35,103 bases of DNA from Anaerolineales bacterium (GTDB taxonomy: Bacteria; Chloroflexota; Anaerolineae; Anaerolineales; DRMV01), in contig JALSPT010000163.1 in NCBI GenBank assembly GCA_026985785.1, positions 1-35,103 of the forward strand, in the 5' to 3' direction. This document shows, piece by piece, positions 1-7,857 of the stretch. Made by a program: the position numbers and the translations under genes. The notes under the pieces are model-generated. The model did not search any database, was not told the DNA's origin, and saw only the letters and a list, made by a program, of their open reading frames with translations. Each line of letters begins with the position of its first letter. Within the stretch, counting starts at the first letter, position 1.

Positions 1-127
1 TGGAAAGCACGAAGTCGATGATGCGGTACTTGCCCGCGAAGGGCACGGCGGGCTTGGTGCGTTTGGAGGTGAGGACGCTCAGGCGAGAGCCTTCCCCACC
101 GGCAAGGATGACGGCGCGGGTTTTCAT
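1..127 (-). CDS. glgC: Glucose-1-phosphate adenylyltransferase, N-terminus only (cut by window edge)
   Basis: The first 42 codons of a minus-strand gene that leaves the window at position 1. The peptide begins MKTRAVILAGGEGSRLSVLT and continues with KPAVPFAGKYRIIDF, the nucleotide-binding start of ADP-glucose pyrophosphorylase. In that family GGxGxRLxxLT binds the triphosphate and KPAVPFGGKYRIIDF follows. The enzyme makes ADP-glucose, the donor used by glycogen synthase, which is encoded just upstream on the same strand (glgA). The start is set by an AGGAGG ribosome binding site at 135-140, seven bases before the ATG. Only the N-terminus is visible, so completeness cannot be judged; sugar nucleotidyltransferase relatives are the main alternative. 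Confidence 0.85.
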   Translation of the reverse strand, partial: MKTRAVILAGGEGSRLSVLTSKRTKPAVPFAGKYRIIDFVLS

Positions 128-145
128 AGGGGAACCTCCTGAAAT

Positions 146-174
146 TTGACACCGACAGAGTCTTCCTGTACAAT
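146..174 (+). promoter_or_regulatory. Strong sigma-70-type promoter for a small RNA
   Basis: TTGACA (146-151), a 17-base spacer and TACAAT (169-174) form a near-consensus promoter. The predicted start, about seven bases after the -10 box, falls at 181-183, the first base of the closing helix of the RNA described next. No plus-strand protein gene follows, so the promoter most likely serves that RNA. Confidence 0.7.
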
Positions 175-181
175 TAAGAAC

Positions 182-297
182 ACCGGGGACGAAATTCGGC
201 TTCATGCCGTGTGATTGGCCGGTCGCGGCCGGCGCAATCCTATATCCCCGGAGGCTTCATCTCCCTTCTAAGGCCGCCAGCGTGAGCGGCCTTTTTT
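182..297 (+). ncRNA. Candidate small structured RNA beside the DUF3800 gene
   Basis: A free-standing transcript of about 116 nt is predicted from a promoter at 146-174 to an intrinsic terminator at 270-297. A perfect 7-bp closing helix pairs 183-189 (CCGGGGA) with 245-251 (TCCCCGG). Inside are two hairpins: 197-200 with 206-209 (loop TTCAT), and a longer one pairing 213-222 with 229-239, with one bulged G at 234. A pyrimidine-rich single strand (about 255-269, containing CTCCC) leads to the terminator. The octamer GGCTTCAT occurs twice, mostly in the first hairpin's loop (198-205) and in the linker (253-260). It resembles no riboswitch class I can recall. Structured RNA motifs next to DUF3800 genes have been reported from comparative genomics; whether this is one of them is untested. 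The helices could also form in the opposite strand, but promoter and T-tract favour plus. Confidence 0.6.
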
Positions 298-1090
298 GGT
301 TGTAGTACGCGCCATAGGGGGCATGACGGGTGTCGTCGACGTCGTGTATCAAGCGGAAAGCAGGCCATAAGTAGCGGAGATAGCGCGCTTCTTTTCGCTC
401 GTAAAAGCGTTGCAACGCCCACAAGAAGTAGTCTGCTGCCTGTAAGCCTCCTGATGCTTCCGGCCTGCCGACGATTACCTGAATGGCGGCGTGGCTTTGA
501 ATGCCCCAGCGCCGGAAAAAACGCTCTCGTGCCTGAGCGAGTGCCTCTTGCAACGCCGCTGTGCGATCCGAGCGTCCCCGCTGTGCAAAACAGATGGTGT
601 ATCTTTGCTCTTTGTGAAGGCGATCACGAAACAAGCGGCGCACGAGATGGTCGTAGAGTTCGTTGGGATGGTACCGATAATCGGGGTCATGAGCATTGCG
701 CTGGCGGACATAGGCTAACACACGATGCTTGTCTTTCACTACGGCAAAAAAGCGCAATCCCTCTGTGTGTTTTAGCAAAGCAAAGACTTCGCGCCGCACT
801 TCCGGCAGGTCGTCTTTGGCGTGAAAGGCTATCGCCGTTTTCCCCGCGGTGGGTTGCATGGAGGGCACGCCCTGAAAATACGGGTCGGCCAGGAGACGCA
901 GTCGTAGTGCTTCCATGCGTGCATGAAGTTTGGCAGGATTGGGAACGTCCAACAAGCCCAGGATGAAATAGCGGGAACAGCCCGGCGTTCCCACGCGCAC
1001 TTCACCGCGGCGGCCAAACAACACGCCGTCACCGGCTTCGTCCACGAAGTAATATCGCTGGGATGGGGACGGTGCGGGATTGCATGTCAT
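257..1090 (-). CDS. DUF3800 domain protein (RNase H-like fold)
   Basis: A 277-residue protein of the DUF3800 family. The hallmark FVDEAGD is at residues 15-21, an internal VVKDK follows a conserved FHAKDD segment, and a late QAADYFLWAL motif supplies a further acidic residue. These are the places where RNase H-like enzymes carry metal-binding carboxylates. The C-terminus YYNQKRPLTL also fits the family. Function in the family is unproven; such genes are often found in accessory or mobile regions. Here the gene sits between glgA and glgC, which normally adjoin. An AGGGA sequence precedes the start. The last codons are overlapped antisense by the terminator of the small RNA at 182-297, so the two are convergent partners. 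A nuclease or RNA-binding role is inference only. Confidence 0.8.
   Translation of the reverse strand: MTCNPAPSPSQRYYFVDEAGDGVLFGRRGEVRVGTPGCSRYFILGLLDVPNPAKLHARMEALRLRLLADPYFQGVPSMQPTAGKTAIAFHAKDDLPEVRREVFALLKHTEGLRFFAVVKDKHRVLAYVRQRNAHDPDYRYHPNELYDHLVRRLFRDRLHKEQRYTICFAQRGRSDRTAALQEALAQARERFFRRWGIQSHAAIQVIVGRPEASGGLQAADYFLWALQRFYERKEARYLRYLWPAFRLIHDVDDTRHAPYGAYYNQKRPLTLAALEGR
270..297 (+). terminator. Intrinsic terminator of the small RNA
   Basis: An 8-bp stem (AAGGCCGC at 270-277 with GCGGCCTT at 286-293), an 8-base loop and a run of six T (292-297). The T-run is on the plus strand only. The stem lies within the last codons of the convergent DUF3800 gene. Confidence 0.8.
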
Positions 1091-1135
1091 GCGATTCCCT
1101 GCAGGGGAAGGGGTGGCGAGGGGGGGGAGGAAGAG

Positions 1136-1157
1136 GTTAGGGAGTTAGGGAGTTAGG
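1136..1157. repeat. Short direct repeat at the glgA stop codon
   Basis: The octamer GTTAGGGA occurs twice in tandem, followed by a partial third unit (GTTAGG), across the 3' end of glgA. The repeat supplies the glgA stop codon (tta at 1145-1147) and the preceding codons. It follows a G-rich run at 1105-1130. Confidence 0.6.
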
Positions 1158-2581
1158 CGGCGGTAGAGGTCGGCGTAGGCGCGGGCGGGTTGCCGCCACG
1201 AGAAATCCTGCGCCATGCCGCGGCGTTGGAGGGCTTGCCAGCGGCGGCGGTTGGGAAACAGGGCCAACGCCCGACGGAGGGCAAAGGCTAAGGCTTTGGG
1301 GGTGGCTTCGGGGAAGAGTACGCCAGTGCTGTGGCGGGGGTGCAGGTCGAGGTCGCGCACGGTGTCGGCCAGGCCGCCGGTTTCCGTCGCCACGGGCACG
1401 CAGCCGTAGCGCATGGCGATCATCTGCGCCAGGCCGCACGGCTCGTAGCGGGAAGGCATCATGAGCACGTCGGCGCCGGCGTAGATGCGGCGGGCGAGGG
1501 CGTCGTCATAGCGCAGCACGGCGCGCACCCGGTCGGGGAAGTCGGCTTCCAGCCGCCGCAGGGCGTTTTCCAGATGCGGCTCGCCAGTGCCCAGGAGCAC
1601 CGCCTGCCAGGGGAAATCGGCCAGCAGGCGCAGCGCCTCGGCCACCACGTCCACGCCCTTTTGCTCGGTCAGGCGGCTGACCAGGCCGAGAAGGGGCAGC
1701 CGCTCCTCCGGCTGCGGCAGCCCGACCTGCTGCCGCAGGGCCGCCGCATTGCGTTCCCGCAGCGTGAGGGTCGTGGCCGTATAGCGCACATCCAGCGCGG
1801 GGTCGGTGGCCGGGTTCCACAGGTCGGTGTCCAGGCCGTTGAGGATGCCGTGCAGGCGTTCCCGACGGCGGCGGAGGAAGTCTTCCAGGCCGTGACCGAA
1901 TTCGGGCGTCAGGATTTCGCGGGCGTAGGTGGGGGAAACCGTGGTGATGGCGTCCGCCGCGGCCAGCCCCAGCGGCAGGGGCACGCTGCGCGCCCAGGTG
2001 GGAAGGCCGCTGGCCTCGTTGGCAGGCGGCAGGCCGAAGGCATCCAGCAACAAGGGGGAAGCCGGCCCCATGTAAGGCAGGTTGTGCACGGTGAGCACAC
2101 TGCGGGTGGGTGCAAAGAAAGCGCCCTCGCGGCGGTAGTGGCCGAGGGCGTGGACTGCCAGGGCGGTGTGCCAGTCGTGGGCATGGAGGATGTCGGGCGG
2201 CCAATCCAGGTAGCGGGTCAGCGCGAGGGCGGCCAGGGAGAAAAAGGCGTATTTGACGGCGTCGGCGTGGGGGTCGGTGCTGTACACGCCGTGGATGGCC
2301 GCCACCGGCGCGCCGCCGATGAAGTAAACCGGGAGGCCGCGATGGGTGGTGGCGTACACTTCGGCGGTGATGGGACCGTTGCGGTGGGCTACGGTGAAGG
2401 CGGCCAGCGGGCGCAGCCCCCAGCGGGCAGCATCTACCGTCAGATGTAACGGCAGCACCAGACGGATGTCGGCGTCGGGCAGGTTTTCTTTGAGCGCCCA
2501 CGGCAGCGCGCCCGCGACGTCGCCCAATCCCCCTACTTTGGCAAATGGTGTGGCTTCGGCAGCAAGAAAAAGGATGTTCAT
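1145..2581 (-). CDS. glgA: Glycogen synthase (ADP-glucose type, GT5)
   Basis: A 478-residue glycosyltransferase, the normal length for bacterial GlgA, which transfers glucose from ADP-glucose to the growing alpha-1,4-glucan. The N-terminal MNILFLAAEATPFAKVGGLGDV holds the KVGGL motif (residues 15-19) that contacts ADP-glucose. The C-terminal half has the GT-B features RYEPCGLAQMIAMRYG (an E-x7-E-like nucleotide-sugar site) and a TGGLADTV loop. It has its own extended -10 promoter in the gap after menA, so it is probably transcribed apart from the menaquinone genes. glgC lies downstream on the same strand, separated by the DUF3800 gene. Very secure assignment. Confidence 0.95.
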   Translation of the reverse strand: MNILFLAAEATPFAKVGGLGDVAGALPWALKENLPDADIRLVLPLHLTVDAARWGLRPLAAFTVAHRNGPITAEVYATTHRGLPVYFIGGAPVAAIHGVYSTDPHADAVKYAFFSLAALALTRYLDWPPDILHAHDWHTALAVHALGHYRREGAFFAPTRSVLTVHNLPYMGPASPLLLDAFGLPPANEASGLPTWARSVPLPLGLAAADAITTVSPTYAREILTPEFGHGLEDFLRRRRERLHGILNGLDTDLWNPATDPALDVRYTATTLTLRERNAAALRQQVGLPQPEERLPLLGLVSRLTEQKGVDVVAEALRLLADFPWQAVLLGTGEPHLENALRRLEADFPDRVRAVLRYDDALARRIYAGADVLMMPSRYEPCGLAQMIAMRYGCVPVATETGGLADTVRDLDLHPRHSTGVLFPEATPKALAFALRRALALFPNRRRWQALQRRGMAQDFSWRQPARAYADLYRRLTP

Positions 2582-2597
2582 GAGGGCCTCTGCGAGA

Positions 2598-2603
2598 ATT
2601 ATA
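2598..2603 (-). promoter_or_regulatory. Extended -10 promoter of glgA
   Basis: The minus strand reads TGCTATAATT, a consensus TATAAT with a TGn extension and no clear -35 box. The start site would be near 2591, leaving a leader of about 10 nt that contains an AGAGG ribosome binding site before the glgA ATG at 2581. Confidence 0.55.
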
Positions 2604-2630
2604 GCATGCTGCCAGCCGTGGCGTCTGCTG

Positions 2631-3527
2631 CTATTTCCCCAAAAACAGCCCTGCAGCCAGCAGAACCCCGAAAATCAACACCAACTGACCGGTTTGCGCC
2701 AGCGCGACGTTGAGCGCCCGCCCTTCGGCCTGCATCACGATGCGGCGCGTCCGCCAGGCCCACGGCAGCGAGAGCACCACGGCCAACGCCTGGGGTGGAA
2801 AGATGCCCATGCCCACCGCCGCGGCTACGATGAGATAGGCGCCCCAGATGCACAGGTCGTATTCCCGACGCGCCCCGTTCGCCCCCAGCAGCACGGCCAA
2901 GGTGCGTTTGCCCGCCTGTTGGTCGGTGGGGATGTCGCGCAGGTTGTTGACTACCAGAATGGCCACCGAGAGCAGCCCCAAGGGCACCGCCGTCCACCAT
3001 ACCGCCGGGGTGACCGTGCGCGCTTGCACGAAATAGGTGCCGCCGACCGCGGCCAAGCCAAAGTAGAGGAAGACGAACAAATCGCCCAGGCCATAGTAGC
3101 CGTAAGGCAGGGGGCCGCCGGTGTAGCCGATGGCCGCCAGGATGGCCGTCAGGCCGATGAGCGCCACCGGCCAGCCTGCCACGGCAATCAGATACACGCC
3201 CACGGCAGCCGCGAGACCAAAGGTGAGCCACATGCCACGCGTCACCTCGGCAGGCGAGAGCAATCCGGCCTGGGTGACGCGGGTGGGCCCCAGGCGCTCG
3301 CCGGTATCGGCGCCGCGGTGGAAATCGGCGACGTCGTTGGCCAAATTGGCGCCGATTTGCAGCAAGACGCCGCCTGCCAGGGCGGCCAGCGCCGGGCCCC
3401 AGCGGAAAACACCATCGTGGGCAGCCAGCCCCCATCCGGCCAGCACCGGCCCCACCGCGGCGGGCAGGGTCTTGGGGCGGATGGCCAGCAGCCAGATTTT
3501 CCAGCGGGGAAGAGAGGTCGTGGTCAT
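2631..3527 (-). CDS. menA: 1,4-dihydroxy-2-naphthoate polyprenyltransferase
   Basis: A 298-residue UbiA-superfamily membrane enzyme that attaches the prenyl side chain to 1,4-dihydroxy-2-naphthoate and gives demethylmenaquinone. The first aspartate-rich motif is NLANDVADFHRGAD (residues 61-74). The second is NNLRDIPTDQQAGKRTL (194-210), and the GPTRVTQAGLLSP segment between them is typical of MenA rather than UbiA. About eight hydrophobic segments are visible. The start overlaps the menE stop codon by four bases (ATGA), so translation is probably coupled. It is the last gene of the menaquinone run. Confidence 0.93.
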   Translation of the reverse strand: MTTTSLPRWKIWLLAIRPKTLPAAVGPVLAGWGLAAHDGVFRWGPALAALAGGVLLQIGANLANDVADFHRGADTGERLGPTRVTQAGLLSPAEVTRGMWLTFGLAAAVGVYLIAVAGWPVALIGLTAILAAIGYTGGPLPYGYYGLGDLFVFLYFGLAAVGGTYFVQARTVTPAVWWTAVPLGLLSVAILVVNNLRDIPTDQQAGKRTLAVLLGANGARREYDLCIWGAYLIVAAAVGMGIFPPQALAVVLSLPWAWRTRRIVMQAEGRALNVALAQTGQLVLIFGVLLAAGLFLGK

Positions 3528-5092
3528 TGGGCATCCTCCGAAGTTGTGGTCTCCGGCGTCGGCGGCGAGGTGAAAAGGGCGCGGACGCCAGGGCGGCGCA
3601 CCTTGCCGGAGGCGGTGCGGGGCAGGTCGGACACCAGACGCCAGCGGCGCGGCACTTTATACCCCGCCAGGTGCCGGCGGCAGTGGGCGGCCAGCGTTTC
3701 GGGGGTGACGTGGGCGCCGGGGCGCAACACCACGGCCGCGGCTACCCGCTGGCCCCATTCGGGGTCCTCGAGGCCCACCACGCAGGCTTCGGCCACGGCG
3801 GGATGCTCCCGCAGCACGGCCTCCACCTCGGCGGGATAAACGTTTTCGCCGCCGGTGACGATCAGATCACCGCGGCGGTTGACCACCCACAAGTCGCCTT
3901 CGGCATCCAGGTAGCCCAGATCGCCGGTGCGCAGCCAGCCATCCCGCAACGCGGCCTGGGTGGCCTGGGGATCGCCGTCGTAACCTGCGAACACGGTGGG
4001 ACCGCTGACCAGAATTTCGCCGATTTCCCTCGCGGGCAACGGGTTGCCGTGGGTGTCTGCAATGCGGATGCGGGTGGCGAAGAGAGGTTTGCCCACCGTG
4101 CCGGGCTTGCGGCGGACTTCTTCGGGGCGCGCCGTGGCGGTTTGGGAAGTGGATTCCGTGAGGCCGTAGGTGGTGGCGATGGGATAGCCGCGGGCGAGGG
4201 CGCGTTGCAGCAGTTCGGGCGCTGCCGCCGCGCCGCCGAGCAGCACCAGCCGTAAGGTCGGTGGCGAGGGAGCGGGCACGGCTTCCAGCAGGCGGTGCAG
4301 CATGGTGGGCACGAGGGAAACCAGGGTGACGCGCTGTTGGACGAGGGTTTCGTATAGCCGAGGAGGGTTGAAAGAGGCGTTGGCGTTTTCGGGGAGCACC
4401 ACCGCGGTGCCGTAGAGGGCGCTGCGCCAGACGATGCTGAGCCCGCCGACATGATAGAGCGGCAAGGTGAGCAGCCAGCGGTCCTCGGGCAGCACGCCCA
4501 GACGAAAGGCCGAGGCCACCGCGCTGTGGTAGAAGTTGGCGGCGGTGAGCACGGCGGCTTTGGGGCGCCCGGTGGTGCCGGAGGTGAAGAGAATGGCGAA
4601 TGGCGAATGGCGAGTGGCGAGGGGTGAGGGGCGAGTTGCGGGGTGCGAGGGGCGAGGGGCGAGTGGCGAGTGGCGAATGGCGAGGGGCGAGGGGCGGGGG
4701 GCTTCCGCAATTCCTAATTCTTCATTCGCTATTTCCATCACCCGCCGTTCGCCGGCGACTGCGCGAGCGCGCGCCGCGGTGCTGGGGGTGGCAAGCACAT
4801 GCGTAGCGCCGCTGCGGTTCAGTTGGTCGCGCATCTCGGCCGGGGCGAGGCGCAGGTTGAGGGGCACCAGCACGGCACCCAGGCGGGCCACGGCGTGGAT
4901 GGCCGCCACGGCCACCGGCTCCCTGGGGAGCAACGCGGCCACGCGGGCCTTCGGGGCGACGCCCTCTTGGGTCAGCACCGCCTCCAGGGCCGCGGCCCAG
5001 GCCGCGAGATCCCGGTACGTGAGGGTGTGGGGTCCCCAAATCAGGGCCGGGCGGTCGGGGGTGGCGAGGGCGCGAGGGGTGAGGAGGTCCAT
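3524..5092 (-). CDS. menE: 2-succinylbenzoate-CoA ligase, with translated heptanucleotide array
   Basis: A 522-residue adenylate-forming enzyme that activates o-succinylbenzoate with CoA. The P-loop TSGTTGRPK is at residues 170-178. YGLTES, GWLRTGDLGYLD, RRGDLIVTGGENVYPAEVE and the C-terminal PRTASGKVRR (with the catalytic lysine) follow in the expected order. Its position between menB and menA distinguishes it from a general acyl-CoA synthetase. The protein is longer than most MenE proteins because residues 132-166 are about five heptads of SPLAxRx type, encoded by 15 tandem 7-bp units just before the P-loop. It follows menB after 26 bases and overlaps menA by ATGA. Confidence 0.92.
   Translation of the reverse strand: MDLLTPRALATPDRPALIWGPHTLTYRDLAAWAAALEAVLTQEGVAPKARVAALLPREPVAVAAIHAVARLGAVLVPLNLRLAPAEMRDQLNRSGATHVLATPSTAARARAVAGERRVMEIANEELGIAEAPRPSPLAIRHSPLAPRPSHPATRPSPLATRHSPFAILFTSGTTGRPKAAVLTAANFYHSAVASAFRLGVLPEDRWLLTLPLYHVGGLSIVWRSALYGTAVVLPENANASFNPPRLYETLVQQRVTLVSLVPTMLHRLLEAVPAPSPPTLRLVLLGGAAAAPELLQRALARGYPIATTYGLTESTSQTATARPEEVRRKPGTVGKPLFATRIRIADTHGNPLPAREIGEILVSGPTVFAGYDGDPQATQAALRDGWLRTGDLGYLDAEGDLWVVNRRGDLIVTGGENVYPAEVEAVLREHPAVAEACVVGLEDPEWGQRVAAAVVLRPGAHVTPETLAAHCRRHLAGYKVPRRWRLVSDLPRTASGKVRRPGVRALFTSPPTPETTTSEDAQ
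4596..4700. repeat. Tandem array of 15 heptanucleotides inside menE
   Basis: Exactly 105 bp of 7-bp units of the form GCGARKG (GCGAATG, GCGAGTG, GCGAGGG and variants such as GTGAGGG, GCGGGGT). Three units make 21 bp, so each seven residues repeat in the translation and the menE frame is kept. Heptanucleotide arrays of this sort are known from cyanobacteria and other bacteria as short tandem repetitive repeats. Confidence 0.9.
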
Positions 5093-5099
5093 AGGAGTT

Positions 5100-5118
5100 G
5101 CGAGGGGCGAGTGGCGAA

Positions 5119-5120
<2 letters not shown>
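5100..5120. repeat. Three-unit copy of the same heptanucleotide at the menB stop
   Basis: GCGAGGG, GCGAGTG and GCGAATT lie head to tail between the menE start and the menB end. The last unit contributes two bases of the menB stop codon (tta at 5119-5121 on the plus strand). It is the same sequence family as the array inside menE. Confidence 0.8.
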
Positions 5121-5985
<865 letters not shown>

Positions 5986-6009
5986 GGGTTTTCCTCCGGT
6001 TGAGGGCGT

Positions 6010-7857
6010 TCACATCTCAGATGTCAGGGATTGCAGACGGCCAATCGCCTCGCGCCGGGCGGCTTCGTGGGCCTGGGCGTCGGTGGGGACCTCGATGAGA
6101 TGGGGAAATTCCTGTGCCAGAACGGCTTGCAGGGTGGGCGACAATGCTTGCGGCGCGACCCGCCGATAGCGCAGGCCGTACATCTCGGCGGCCGGGGCGA
6201 AGGTCAGACCATGGGGGGTGCGGAAAAGGGCCGTGTAAGGCGGTTCGTGCTGGGCGATGGGCAGCCGGGCGAAGATGCCGCCGCCGTCGTTGTTGAGCAC
6301 GACAATGTGGAAGTTTCGCAGGCCGAAGCGGGAGACCGCCAGCAAGCCGCCCAGGTCGTGGAGCAGGGAGAGGTCACCCAGCACAAGCACGGTGGGCCTG
6401 CTGCTGGCCGCGGCCACCCCGGCGGCCGTCGAGACCACGCCGTCAATGCCGCTCACGCCCCGGTTGGCGAAGACGCGCAGCGGTTTGGCCGTGGGCAAGG
6501 CGTATTCGTCCAGGTGGCGCACCGGCAGGCTGTTGCCCACGAAGAGGCGGGCCTCAGGCGGCAGGGCCTTCACCACGGCGGCCAGCAGCGGGCCTTCGGT
6601 GAGGGGCGCCTTGGCTAGCAGGCGGCGGGCACGCTGCTCGGCTTGGTGCCATGCGCCCAGCCATGCTTCGTTGGGGCGGGGGGGACGCCCTGCCAGGGCC
6701 TCCAAAAGGGCGCTCAGGGTGGCTTGCGGGTCGGCCACCAGCCAGTGGGTGAGGCGATAGCCGGGATCAGGCCAGGCGGGGAAAGGCGTGAGGACGACCA
6801 CCTCGGCGTTCGGCGGCAGCCGTTCCAGGTAGTCCAGCAGGGCGTTGCTGGTGGGCGGGGCGCCCAGGCGCAACACAAACCGCGGCGGGTCGGTAGCCGG
6901 CAGCCCGGCGGCGAGGAAGTGAGGGTAGGTGGCGAGGATCTCTCCCCACCCCCGCCCGCCTGCGGCGGGCACCCCCTCCCCTCCCTTATCAAGGGAGGGG
7001 AGGGGGTTGGAGGGAGGGGAGAGATCCACGAACCGCACGCCGGAGAGGGCATCGGCCAACAGGGGGTAGCCCGCGACGGCGGCCAGTTGGCCCAGCAAGG
7101 CGGCGGTTTCACCGTCGGGAGCGGCCTGAGGCCCGGCCACGATGAGCCCCCAACGGTAAGCACGGATTTTCCGCGCCAGGGCCTCTACCTCGGCGGCAGG
7201 CGGCACCCTGGGGGCCACGGTAAGGCGCGTGAGCGGGGCCCCGTCGTGGCGGCCCGAGGCGCCCAGCGGCGCGCGGGCGGCCAGGGCGGCCAGGTCCTGG
7301 GCGTCGTCGGGCTGGGGCTCCAGGGGCTTGCGGAAGGGGAAGTTGAGGTGTACCGGGCCGGGCTTGCCGTGCAGCCCCAGGGCCGCAGCCACAGCCCGAT
7401 CGGCTACGGCCCGCAGGTAACGCAGGGTGCGTGGGGCAGGGGCGTCTTCCGGCAAGGGCAGGTCCACAAACCAGCGTACCGCGCTGCCGTAGAGTTTCAC
7501 CTGGTCGGCGGTCTGGTTGGCACCGCTATCGCGCAGTTCGTGGGGGCGGTCAGCGGTGAGCAGCAACAGGGGCACGCCGGCGCGGTCGGCTTCCAATACG
7601 GCCGGGTGCAGGTTGGCTGTGGCTGTGCCCGAGGTGGTCAACACCGCCGCGGGGCGCCCGCTTTCCAGGGCCAGCCCCAGGGCGAAAAAGGCCGCGCTGC
7701 GCTCGTCCAGGTGCACATAGACAGGCAACCGCTCCTGGCGGCTGAAGGCCACGGCCAGGGGCGTGCTGCGCGAACCGGGGCAGAGCACCACGCCGCTCAG
7801 CGGCAGGCGGGTGAGTTCGTCAACGAACAGCGTGGCGAAAAGGGTGGCGGGGTTCAT
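6010..7857 (-). CDS. menD: 2-succinyl-5-enolpyruvyl-6-hydroxy-3-cyclohexene-1-carboxylate synthase, with repeat-derived insert
   Basis: A 615-residue thiamine-diphosphate enzyme that adds a succinyl semialdehyde unit from 2-oxoglutarate to isochorismate. LCPGSRSTPLAVAF (residues 25-38), the acidic DERSAAFFALGLA (51-63) and TSGTATANLHPAV lie in the N-terminal domain. The TPP/metal site GDLSLLHDLGGLLAVSRFGLRNFHIVVLNNDGGGIF starts near residue 493. It is longer than usual partly because residues about 277-308, rich in P, S and G, are encoded by a palindromic repeat in the central-domain loop. The start overlaps the menF stop (ATGA). The frame is intact, so the enzyme is probably active. Confidence 0.93.
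   Translation of the reverse strand: MNPATLFATLFVDELTRLPLSGVVLCPGSRSTPLAVAFSRQERLPVYVHLDERSAAFFALGLALESGRPAAVLTTSGTATANLHPAVLEADRAGVPLLLLTADRPHELRDSGANQTADQVKLYGSAVRWFVDLPLPEDAPAPRTLRYLRAVADRAVAAALGLHGKPGPVHLNFPFRKPLEPQPDDAQDLAALAARAPLGASGRHDGAPLTRLTVAPRVPPAAEVEALARKIRAYRWGLIVAGPQAAPDGETAALLGQLAAVAGYPLLADALSGVRFVDLSPPSNPLPSLDKGGEGVPAAGGRGWGEILATYPHFLAAGLPATDPPRFVLRLGAPPTSNALLDYLERLPPNAEVVVLTPFPAWPDPGYRLTHWLVADPQATLSALLEALAGRPPRPNEAWLGAWHQAEQRARRLLAKAPLTEGPLLAAVVKALPPEARLFVGNSLPVRHLDEYALPTAKPLRVFANRGVSGIDGVVSTAAGVAAASSRPTVLVLGDLSLLHDLGGLLAVSRFGLRNFHIVVLNNDGGGIFARLPIAQHEPPYTALFRTPHGLTFAPAAEMYGLRYRRVAPQALSPTLQAVLAQEFPHLIEVPTDAQAHEAARREAIGRLQSLTSEM
6936..7027. repeat. 92-bp palindromic element within the menD frame
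   Basis: The ends are a perfect 12-bp inverted repeat: GGATCTCTCCCC (6936-6947) and GGGGAGAGATCC (7016-7027). Inside are two further palindromes: GCCCGCC-TGC-GGCGGGC, and CCCCCTCCCCTCCCTT pairing with AAGGGAGGGGAGGGGG. The core (GATCTCTCCCCACCCCC, the C/T-rich hairpin and a closing GAGATCC) recurs in the two MITE-like elements at 14784 and 17196, but the MITE terminal repeats and target duplication are absent here. Confidence 0.8.

Noticed and set aside
182..297. 4.5S/SRP RNA, 6S RNA or a common riboswitch
   Set aside because: None of the conserved cores I know for these RNAs is present, and no plus-strand gene lies downstream to be regulated in cis.
1331..3839. Long plus-strand open frames opposite glgA, menA and menE (372 and 497 codons)
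   Set aside because: They mirror well-identified minus-strand genes in GC-rich DNA, and their translations are low-complexity and match no family.
4596..4700. CRISPR array
   Set aside because: The repeat is a 7-bp tandem unit without spacers and it is translated in frame in menE.
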